Below are positions 24,095-32,626 of a DNA stretch of 64,000 bases, piece by piece. The DNA comes from Marthasterias glacialis (taxonomy: Eukaryota > Echinodermata > Asteroidea > Forcipulatida > Asteriidae): positions 7,444,884-7,508,883 of the forward strand of contig OU452239.1 of the NCBI GenBank assembly GCA_911728455.2, written 5' to 3'. The notes under the pieces were generated by a model that was not told the DNA's origin, made no database searches, and saw only the letters and a program-made list of their open reading frames with translations. The position numbers and the translations under genes are program-made. Each line of letters begins with the position of its first letter. The first letter of the stretch is position 1.

Positions 24095-24491
24095 GTTCAG
24101 TTAAATTGTTGAAGAATGTAGAATAGAACGAACGGGCATTATCATCAGGATCCTCACGCCACACGTCCATGATTTCCTTGATTATAGCGTGTTTATCAAT
24201 AATGTTCTGTCCATCTTCACTTGATTCAGTCACATTAAGGCTGATGTTTACTGCGTCGAAAATGTCAATGACCTTGTTTGGATTTACACACGGTGTTGCA
24301 TCTGTATACCACTCGTCTACGTAGTCATAAAGATTGGATGCTGGACTTATACCAAAGAAAAGACACTGATGTTCGTCTTGGGTCCCCCAGTCCTCCTCAC
24401 ATCCTTCGCACCCTAAGGCATCCTGAGCGGCGTACACGAGCCTCAGTATCTCGTCCGTGACGATCTTGGTCAGGATTCGTTTGATGACCAT
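24069..24491 (-). CDS. Polinton hypothetical protein with CCHC-like motif
   Basis: 140 residues from the ATG at 24,491; an in-frame ATG at 24,554 would add 21. It contains GCEGCEEDWGTQDEHQCLF, a Cys-x2-Cys ... His-x-Cys spacing that could bind zinc, then an acidic region (DYVDEWY, WREDPDD). The stop lies about 120 bases downstream of the end of the PC4-like gene, in the same orientation, so the two may share a transcript. The C-terminus overlaps the truncated capsid-locus frame by 26 bases at the deletion junction, so it may be shortened. I do not recognise the family beyond its occurrence in such elements. Confidence 0.55.
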   Translation of the reverse strand: MVIKRILTKIVTDEILRLVYAAQDALGCEGCEEDWGTQDEHQCLFFGISPASNLYDYVDEWYTDATPCVNPNKVIDIFDAVNISLNVTESSEDGQNIIDKHAIIKEIMDVWREDPDDNARSFYSTFFNNLTELIDSTVQH

Positions 24492-24614
24492 TTTTGACGG
24501 GGGATAAACCCTCAGTGAGATCAGTGGTGATCGGTAGAGTATACATTGTATCATCTTCTGGAACAAGTAATTAAGAAAACAAAACAAAAATGTCATTAGT
24601 TTGAAGCAAAAAGT

Positions 24615-25244
24615 TTAAACCATTCCCAAAGCTTTGGTTATGGCACTACTCTGACCGGCCAACATCATCCATTCTTCGGGAGTAAGATTTAACCCCTTCT
24701 TTCCAGCCAGTAATCGGGTCTTGTGATGGTTCCAATAATACTCTCTGATGTTAACGTAAGGGCTACCCTTGAACCGTTTAACATAAGCATAACGCTCGAA
24801 TCTTTTGGCGTTCTTCTCGTTCTCCACCTCGTTGGGGTCCGCGGCGTAGACTCGTTTGACGGTGTCTTTCCCTTTCACACCAGAGACGGATGCTGCTGCT
24901 TGGCCGTCTGGTTTGGGTTGAGATGACGACTCGGTCAACTCATTAACTGCTGCAGCCAGAATAGCAACGTTGGCCGAGTTCACCACTCTTCTCTGCTCAC
25001 GCTGAACCGGTATATTGGGTAGGGTCCATACACTTTCTCTGGTGAAGACGTTGAAGTAGTAAGCTCTCTCCGCAGTCGCACTGAAACCTTCGCGTCACCC
25101 ATTTTTAACGTGATCGTGTGTAAGTTGCTTCACACAGTCAAATGGTCCAGCATCTACCAGAGAGGTTGGGGCGGGAGGTGGTTCTTGTGAGGAGGATGAA
25201 TCCTCAATGAAAGGTAGTGTAATGTTAGACTGTCCAGCCATCAT
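24615..25244 (-). pseudogene. Polinton protein with C-terminal PC4-like ssDNA-binding domain
   Basis: From ATG-ATG at 25,244 the frame runs 209 codons to 24,615 with a single internal stop: TGA at codon 50 (25,095-25,097), where a CGA arginine codon is one C-to-T change away. The N-terminus is Ser/Pro/Glu-rich. The C-terminal 60 residues (YVNIREYY, then AGKKGLNLTPEEWMML) match the PC4/p15 transcription coactivator fold: a V-x-IREYY strand, GKKG turn and LTPEEW helix start. PC4 domains bind single-stranded DNA as dimers in eukaryotic transcription and in some phages. Inferred: a single-strand-binding or early transcription factor for the element. A CRE/CCAAT/TATA promoter lies just upstream. 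Confidence 0.65.
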
Positions 25245-25335
25245 GCACCAATACAGCAGAAGTTAAGTTGTGGGAGCTCGGATGTCTTCTGTCTGTCACC
25301 AACGATATGGAATGGTGATTGAACATCCAAACATA

Positions 25336-25437
25336 CCTTTTATACCCCGTCAGTCCGAACGATAACAACATGATTGACCAATCAGCGCACAGAGTCAGTC
25401 TTACGCAATGTCTTGTCGAAACTTGTCCGTGACGTCA
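25336..25437 (-). promoter_or_regulatory. Polinton minus-strand promoter 1: TATA, inverted CCAAT, CRE
   Basis: Read on the minus strand: TGACGTCA (CRE/ATF palindrome, 25,430-25,437), CTGATTGGTCAAT (inverted CCAAT, about 25,373-25,385) and GGGGTATAAAAGG (about 25,336-25,348). The TATA box is about 95 bases upstream of the ATG at 25,244. Just above the CRE is ACATGTTTACAACGTGG, with a forkhead-like TGTTTAC that is also present in promoter 2. Confidence 0.65.
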
Positions 25438-25566
25438 CACGGGCGACTTCCTTCGCCACGTTGTAAACATGTCTTTTGTTTGTCCCCAACCTGCCCGGGC
25501 CTGCCCGGTGAGGTTGAAGTGTGGGTATGGTGTAAATGAATGATTCTACCTTTTGATTTGATAGGT

Positions 25567-25601
25567 GGCTCCTAAAGGAGCCCGCTTCTACGAAAGTAGA
25601 A
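25567..25601 (-). terminator. two tandem hairpins, one histone-3'-end-like, after a Polinton gene
   Basis: On the minus strand, starting 4 bases after the stop of the 25,606-25,959 gene: stem TTCTAC, loop TTTC, stem GTAGAA; then three bases; then stem GGCTCC, loop TTTA, stem GGAGCC followed by ACC. The second has the 6-bp stem, 4-base U-rich loop, GG...CC ends and ACC flank of metazoan histone mRNA 3' stem-loops, which SLBP binds. A role in 3' processing is inferred. Confidence 0.5.
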
Positions 25602-25605
25602 ACGT

Positions 25606-25959
25606 TTAGTTTATGATGTCCAACAGAACCATTAGACAGGTCACGGGATCCATGGCATGTATCACCGTGGCTAACATCACCACACCTTGCTTCATTTCCA
25701 AGTCTCCTCCGGTCCCTTCTTTCAACATATTTGAACATACTCCATTTAATTCAACTTTACTCAGTTGCCCAGCTAGTACACAAAACGTTGACAGAAATTT
25801 TTCTATTTCTGATCCGGCGGCCGCAAAGGCTTTTTTAGCATAATGAGGGATGCGCCGTTTTGCAATTCGATGGCTTCTGCGTGCACAACAATCACCAGAG
25901 CTTTTCTGAGGGTAACTCTCACCCCTGATGATGGAAGGACGTGTCCTGAAATACCCCAT
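25606..25959 (-). CDS. Polinton hypothetical protein
   Basis: 117 residues from ATG at 25,959. The first half is basic (RRSHRIAKRRIPHYAKKAF) and the second half hydrophobic and helical (GVVMLATVIHAM, CLMVLLDII). I do not recognise it. It is supported as a gene by its own promoter (TATA about 95 bases upstream, plus CCAAT and CRE), by its position as the outermost minus-strand gene next to the right terminal repeat, and by the structured 3' end directly after its stop. A small basic-amphipathic protein would suit a virion or DNA-binding part, but that is a guess. Confidence 0.5.
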   Translation of the reverse strand: MGYFRTRPSIIRGESYPQKSSGDCCARRSHRIAKRRIPHYAKKAFAAAGSEIEKFLSTFCVLAGQLSKVELNGVCSNMLKEGTGGDLEMKQGVVMLATVIHAMDPVTCLMVLLDIIN

Positions 25960-26052
25960 CGTTTCGTTAGATCTTACTTTAGAGAACAAGTGGCTGTGAA
26001 ATCAGTTGAGAATAGTATGAACGAAGGTGTAAAATTCAAACTCAAATCTTAC

Positions 26053-26240
26053 TTCTTTATACCCCAACTAAGCTCACAATTCACGACTCAGTGACCCAGG
26101 ACCACACAATGAACCAATCAACACACAGAATGTACGTGACGTCACGGGCAAGTCGTGACATAGCCAGGATGACTTCATCCGTCACGTTGTAAACATATCT
26201 TTGTTACGTAACGACTTGTCATGACTTGGCCGTGACGTCA
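26053..26240 (-). promoter_or_regulatory. Polinton minus-strand promoter 2: TATA, inverted CCAAT, two CREs
   Basis: Minus-strand order: CRE TGACGTCA (26,233-26,240), forkhead-like TGTTTACAACG (about 26,180-26,190), second CRE (26,137-26,144), inverted CCAAT TGATTGGTTC (about 26,111-26,120), TATA GGGGTATAAAG (about 26,056-26,066). The whole array resembles promoter 1, including GTGACGTCAC flanks and CACGGGCGACTT, so the two promoter regions are probably duplicates. Confidence 0.65.
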
Positions 26241-26454
26241 CACGGGCGACTTTATCAACAGATTGATCTTGTTGACTCCTGTCTTAACTATTTCATTAAC
26301 GGTACCTTGAATTTATCTGTTTGTCACTAATTCCGTTGCGTGGTCATGACTTTCCCTCCCTTCATAGTGACTTTACACATAGCAGGTCACCTTACGTTCC
26401 GTTAAAAAAAGGATCCTCAGCAATAACGGCTTCAGACCCTTTTGTTCCTCGTTT

Positions 26455-26727
26455 CCATTCATCCTACGTTCTCCCTAGTACACACGTACGTGGGAACTCA
26501 GTCGACCATATCACCCTTTGTTCAACCCTTCCAACACACTTCGCCAGATATTTGATGGAGAACCCACAACCTTCATTCCACCGCCCTCACTTTGGTGGAG
26601 GGTAGAACCCTCACCCCATCGTCACCCTCGGACTGGTGGAGGGAGAACCACCTTCCACTCACCCTCCACCACAAACATCCACAACACTCCACCACCTTTA
26701 GGTGCATTTTACTCACTGTATACTACT
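26455..26727 (-). repeat. Polinton right terminal inverted repeat
   Basis: The inverse of 18,422-18,696, ending TATACTACT. Small differences in the GTACGTGTGTACTAGGG stretch separate it from the left copy. Confidence 0.9.
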
Positions 26728-26733
26728 CTCCTC
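26728..26733. repeat. 6-bp target site duplication, right
   Basis: CTCCTC follows the right terminal repeat directly and leads into TTTAATTTTGTATTTAGTGG, the continuation of the interrupted tandem-repeat unit. Confidence 0.9.
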
Positions 26734-27230
26734 TTTAATTTTGTATTTAGTGGTGCCCGGCCAATTGGGTCTGGACATGTGAATATGACCGTGCGAAAGT
26801 TAGAATAATTGCAGAGTTTTAGCGCAGAAAATAACTATGTACGGTACGAAATTTGTATGTAAAAATAATAATTTTTCAAAATTGGATAAAACATGTTAGA
26901 ACCCCATGGGCCGGATCAAGACGACCATGGTTGTGTTTCTTGGATCCTCTTCTTTAATTCTGTAGGTAGTGGTGCCCGGCCCATGGGGTCCTGGACATGT
27001 GAAAATGACCGTTCAAAAGTTGAAATAATGTCGGTGTATTAGTGCAGAAAACAATGATCTACACTGCGGAATGTGTGAAATAACAATTTTTCAAAATTGA
27101 ATAAAACAATGTTAGAACCCCATGTACCGGGTTAAGATGACCATGGATGTGTCCAATGGATCCTCCGCTTCAATTCTGTAGGTAGTGGTGCCCAGCCCAT
27201 GGGGTCCTGACATGTGAAAGGTGCTTCTTT
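26734..27230. repeat. 5' flank tandem repeats, unit 2, right of the Polinton
   Basis: The remainder of the interrupted unit and two more units (cores near 26,905 and 27,125) of the GTAGTGGTGCCCGGCC family. They end about 240 bases before exon 1 of the third receptor gene, as in unit 1, so the promoter of each receptor gene probably lies at or just after them. Confidence 0.7.
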
Positions 27231-27471
27231 CTACGAAGTAAATCTCTATGGGTTATGTGCTCAAATTTCAATGTCAAATCAGGAACTGGTTCTTGTTTGA
27301 CGTTCGCATATCAAACGTCGAACGAAGAGTGTGCAACCAACTTCACGCCGGTGTGGTTGAAACTGGAGTGACGGGAGTTCTTAATACATTATTTAAAAGC
27401 AGCTTTTCATAATCAGTCATAGTGTAATTGTTGATGTGCCAACATCTTCACATTGAGTATATATTCAAACA

Positions 27472-30400
27472 ATGGACGGAGGATTTGCCAAGAAGTTCAC
27501 AGCCTGGTTAATTATTGGGTACATTTTTCAAGGTAAGCCTGAGAAACTAGAGCATTAAACTTCGCGCCAGAGCATAAGTGTGTTAACATGTCGCGTGTAG
27601 TGGCCGAGCGGTCTAGCGCACCGGACTAAAGCTCTGGTGTTTCTGATCAGCAGAGTGTGGGTTCGAGTCCCGGTCTTGACACTTGTGCCCTTAAGAAAGC
27701 GCTTAACCAGTTTTGCTTCGTCTTTCGGATGGGACGTAAAGCCGTATAGGTCCCGTGTGTTGTGAAATGCACGCAAAAGAACCCAGTGACACTTATCGCT
27801 AAAGAGATAGGATTTACCCCAGTGTTTCTGGCAGTGACTGCTCAATGCGCCGCAGCACCTTGTAAACCCTTATAAAGTGCTACATAAACTACGGTCTCAA
27901 CATTCAAAAACTTCAAAAACCTGTCGTAAAAGTGACAATAATAAGCGCCTTGAGTACCTAATTGCTGGAAACTACGCACGCTATGTAAGACTCCGATATT
28001 AATATTATAATCTGCGCTCAGCAGGGAGCAAATTCAAAGTAAGAATGTGCGGGCGATTTATCTCTTCGGGCGAACATGTTATGTTATGCTTGTATCTAAT
28101 CATTGTAAATTTATACCACGTTATGGTTGAAATATATTGTATTTGCCTGTAGTTCACATGACAAAATGTACAACTAACTAAGTACAAAACGAGACACGAA
28201 TAGTCAATAAACACCTGGTATGAAATGCCATCCCCTTACTTTGCACACTGCAAAAACTATGCTCTTCAAAATGATTATTTTCATGTAATAAAAAACAACA
28301 CCGACATGGTTTTAGCTACTACAAAAAAAATATACATTGTAGGTAAATTAGCAGAGTGTCAAGGTTGTCACACATACGAGAAAGAATCGATGGAACATCA
28401 ATTTTTTTTTTTTTCATTTTAGTATTGTTCAAATCTTGTGTAACCATTTGTGTTTCTTTGTAATTTGAATAGATGTCATCTCTCGTGAGACCATCACACT
28501 AGACATGCCCCCAGTCGTCACTGTTTTTGAAGGCGAAGACGTAAACTTAGAGTGCAGGGCTCGGTATGCAAATGGTACATTGATACCAACCTGCAAGCCA
28601 AAAGGCCTTAGACTCTCATGGTTTGTGGTATGGACAGATTATGCAATTGCATCGTGTGATCATCTGACGACGTTAAAAAATAAGACTGTGGAACTGAATA
28701 AAGACAATGGCACTCTAACAATATTGAATATAGGACTTTCAGATGAAGCCGTATTTCAATGTTACGTGTATGGACGACAAATCAGTGCAAAACAAAACAA
28801 AACAGAAGTAAGAGTGAGAAAGGGTAAGTATACCTTCGAATGATTGCAGATACGACAATGAAACTTGTATACACAGTTTAGGTAACACTATTAACGGTAT
28901 CACATTTTCATTGTAGAATGGTGGCACACCAAGGATGTTTGTCTTGAACAGATATATCTTAGTAGCAATTATATGTTTTCCAGGTTTACCATTTCAAAAT
29001 ATTGTGCGTTATAAACACATTTATGAGGCAATGCCATCACAATGAATGTTCATTTTGTGCTCAAAGAGCACGTCAGTCCAGTTTTAAAATATTGCTTTGG
29101 TGTAGGCCTCTTCTTTTACAGTGTTCATATAAGTGTCTAAAACTATTAACACGCAACATACTTTTAACAACAGGTACGTAGCATTGCATTAGATTTTATT
29201 TCAAACGAAACTGTTTTTATTAACTTTAAGATCTGGTTTTCTAATAAACGTCCATTAAATACTGTGATGCTGACACTGTTATTGTACCTACCACATCAAT
29301 CCATGAAAAAGTTTATCTCAACTCCAACCACCTTTCGCGATATTTTATCTAATGTAAACAAAATCTTTATTGTTTATGATTGTATATTTTTTTGGTGAAA
29401 GCCTGTTTTGGTGTTCAGACTGAAAGAAATCTTAATCCAAGAGAAGGGGAGAATGTTACCTTACCGTGCTCTGTAATCGACAGCGGCACGACTGATAAGA
29501 GAAAGTTCACATATAAGTGGTCACTTAACAACACCGTACTGCAGTCGTGCATTACAAATGGCGAGGTGGACCAGACGGAAAAGTACATACTTCACCATGG
29601 CAAGACAAGCTGCAATCTTACAATTCTGAACGTGGACTCAAACAATGATGGAAAATACCAATGTGACGTTAATGACTCCTTCTACAACCAGTCAAACTAC
29701 AATTATACTGCAATTGTCCTGACATGTAAGTTTGGATGGCAATATCTTTTATTTCATCAATTGCTTGTCTCGGATCAAATACTTGCCACGTGACGGAAAG
29801 TATAAATTGCAGCGCAAATTTTGCATCTTTTAAAGAATATTTGCTTGTGTTAAACACCCATGTATTGTTTCTGTTTAATAACCATTTTTTTCAATTGTTT
29901 TTGGAATTGAAAATGAAAATTGAACCAACAGCCATCAAAACAACCTATTTTTCTTCTTTTGCCCCGTCCAAAACTTAAATTTGGATATCGGATTGATAGT
30001 TTGTCCCATTATGATAACCAAAAAGTGCTTATCTTAAATTGCATCCTTTTCTTTATGTGTTTATTTATTTAATTAATTTTCTAATTTAAAGCTAAACCAT
30101 CATCACCAACAACAACGCCAACAATAACAAACTATGAAAGAGATGTGGAGTCGACGGAAATGAAAAGCTCCACGAAAACGACACAAGGTGCGTTAAAATG
30201 TTTCTTTTTTGTATTTGAATGAATCGCTTTTAGTAACACTATATTTTCAGAAGATCGGGCAACGAGCTTTGTACAACCCCTAGAATAACATCGTACGTCA
30301 TGATTGCATCGCATTATATTCTTACACATCGCATGATTGGCTTTAATTTTAGCAACCAACGATTAAAAGAAAAATGAATCCATCCAATCGTTAGGAGATT

Positions 30401-32626
30401 GCATCCAGAAAACACAAGGAACTCATTCTGCTCATTCAAGTATCTTGAACCAAAACGAAAAGATCCTCAAGTTCATCTTAAATACATGGGTAAAGAACAA
30501 AAAGGAATCGACAAAAAGAGGACCAGACTATTTCTTTTAGTGAGGAAGTTTACTCAACAAACTGTTCACCTTTCACTGGATATAAACATAACACCTTTCA
30601 TTGGATATAAATTGTGACACTAATAAAACTGTTTTTAACGTCCTTTCCCGATCCATACTAATTTTTTGGTGCATTCGTAATTGTTTGTATTAAGGATTCG
30701 GAGCTACTTTATTGGATCCAATTTCTCGGAAAGACGTGGTTTTGCCTACAACCTTGTTATCATCTGGACTTGTCTTGGTTGCATTAAGCCTGCTGGTAGT
30801 TGCATCGAGACTCCGTAAAGCACGTGAGGCTGATTGTTGAATTTAAGATTTCTGGGATCACGAAATTTAAAATCTTAATAGCATAGACATGACATGAGAT
30901 ACTTTCTTGATGTCACATTCCAGAGTGGTTGTCATCTTTTACCTTAGCAGGGCTGGCTAATGTTCTAATTATAAGGAGAAAACATTGTTACCAAGGCATC
31001 TTTTTATGAGCATGCCCACCAAAAGTCACAAAAAGCAAGCTTCGGTGAGCATGCGTTAACACGCGTGTTCAACAAGTTTGGCAAGTTTCAATCATCCATT
31101 TAGAAAGGAGTGTTAGTATGATTTGAAATTATTTTAAGATGTTTTAAATATGATGGTGTTAAATATGGCAGTCATCTTAACATTTAAATATACTTTTAGT
31201 TGCAATTCCTCTTTTTATTTCAGGTTATGCAGCAGTCCCCATAAACCAAATGTAAGTACTTACTCTTTATTGAGCATAATCTGCTTTATATTTATCACTT
31301 AGTTTATTGTATTTTTATATTATATAAAAACAATTCGATCAAAATCGTTGGGAAAATACATATCTTATGTCTGGAGAAATGATCAATCAAACAGTCGTTG
31401 AAGTGGAGTTATATAGTATTTAAAAAGAAAAGGGCAAGGGCATAAGGACATGTCAAAGATTATTCTCAGCTTGTGAGTAAGAAGGGATAATGCGAACTTC
31501 AATGGAAAGGGAATACCACAAGACCCGCTCACTATGAAAAAAATAGGAAGTTACACAGAAGAAGGTACCTTCATATAACAAAATTAAAAACGTTGCTTTC
31601 CTTGACCGAATAACCGGAAACCGTACAAACTGTAAATTAATTCTTAACAGAACTGATGCCAGCAGAGCTACTGTGACGTTCAGACGCGTCCCATCGCAAG
31701 GAAACGTACACACAGCCGCACCAAATATGTCATACAGATTAGAAGACCAAGGTAAATTAAAAAACACATGAGTTTAAAACTGTTCTTCTGATTATTATTA
31801 TTTGATAGTTTGGCACAACAAAACAGGCACAGATGCTATACTTGCGCTCATTCCTGCAATCAACATGGCTCGGAGTAAAACTCACGGTATAAATGACAGT
31901 TGATATAATATATCAACTGTTCTGTTTCTTTTTGATGTTATTCTTTGAAAAGTACAGTGGTACTTTCCATGTGTGCACTAGAAAAAAAACCGCATTGCAA
32001 TAGATAAACGATGTTATATTCATGGCAACATCGTTTATCTATTGCAATGCGTTTTTTTTTTCTAGTGCACGTATGGAAAGTTACGGAAGCGTAGTTAGGA
32101 CATACTGAAAAAAAAACATCATGATCCACTATTCCGCCCGGCGGATTACTATTCCGCCTGGGCGGATTACTATTCCGCACGGGCGGATTACTATTTCGCC
32201 TGGGCGGATTACTATAGCAATCCGCCCGGGCGGAATAGTAATTCGCCCGGGCGGAATAGTGGAGCATGTTTGTTTTTTCAGTATGTCCTAACTACGCTTC
32301 CGTAGAAAGTACAACTGTACGTTTCAAAGAATAACATCAAAAAGAAACAGAAACTGTCATCTGTGTGCCTAATGCAACTGGAACATTTAAAAAGACGTTC
32401 TCGTAATTTATACCTTTCAAATACATTTCAAGATGCAGAAACGGCTTATGCAGAAATCGGAGAAATAAGTGGAGGCCATTCTTCATCGCCAATCGATAAC
32501 CGCAACATCATTAAACATACCTATTATGACCATGACGAAGTGGAGCAGAGGGTGGCTGAAATGGAACATGAAGCATCCACTCCACCACCACCGCCTCGTG
32601 GGATTTTTAACCCACCACTTTATTAG
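27472..32626 (+). CDS. Ig-family type I receptor with ITSM-like tail (complete, eight exons), paralogue
   Basis: Exons: 27472-27532, 28473-28823, 29402-29725, 30092-30187, 30695-30823, 31224-31251, 31651-31751, 32433-32626. All are GT-AG with matching phases, giving 427 residues. The layout is that of the gene at 9990-15035: signal peptide, Ig1, Ig2, Thr/Ser stalk, membrane helix, and a tail with TAYAEI (Tyr369) and a proline-rich end. Ig2, stalk, helix and tail differ at only a few residues. Ig1 shares its first 35 or so residues and the motif LNIGLSDEA but is otherwise strongly changed (for example RLSWFVVWTDYAIASC in place of the partner's GLTWSVESLKL region). No break is seen, so both copies should be expressed proteins. 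The Polinton sits about 0.75 kb upstream of its ATG. Confidence 0.82.
27589..27960 (+). repeat. tRNA-derived SINE in intron 1 of the third receptor gene
   Basis: The same insertion as at 10,107-10,480: A box at 27,601-27,611, B box GGTTCGAGTCC at about 27,659-27,669. It has diverged slightly since the duplication. Confidence 0.8.
28473..28823 (+). other. divergent membrane-distal Ig exon of the third receptor gene
   Basis: Counterpart of 11,021-11,377. Differences concentrate between about 28,593 and 28,806. Length changes are multiples of three and the cysteines flanking the domain core are kept, so the domain fold should survive. Confidence 0.8.
31898..32348. mobile_element. fold-back MITE in intron 7, third receptor gene, with nested insertion
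   Basis: Orthologous to the element at 14,532-14,770. The right arm is interrupted at GTATGGAAAGT by the element at 32,082-32,304. Confidence 0.75.
32082..32304. mobile_element. 223-bp fold-back element nested in a MITE
   Basis: Ends TACGGAAGCGTAGTTAGGAC and its inverse, flanked by the 6-bp duplication GAAAGT (32,076-32,081 and 32,305-32,310). The centre holds several copies of a GC-rich unit GGCGGATTACTATTCCGCC, in direct and then inverted order. It is absent from the same place in unit 1. Confidence 0.85.

Larger units (their letters stand above)
18422..26727. mobile_element. decayed Maverick/Polinton element, 8,306 bp
   Basis: Bounded by inverted repeats of about 273 bp that begin AGTAGTATA and by the 6-bp duplication CTCCTC. 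Gene content is typical of the group: B-family polymerase, FtsK/HerA-type packaging ATPase, chromodomain integrase and a capsid-locus protein, plus small structural and accessory genes. Full elements are usually 15-20 kb. This one lacks most of the polymerase, the protease and the major capsid protein, and several genes carry stops or frameshifts, so it is a non-autonomous relic. The Polinton-free equivalent sequence lies near 9472 in unit 1. Confidence 0.92.
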
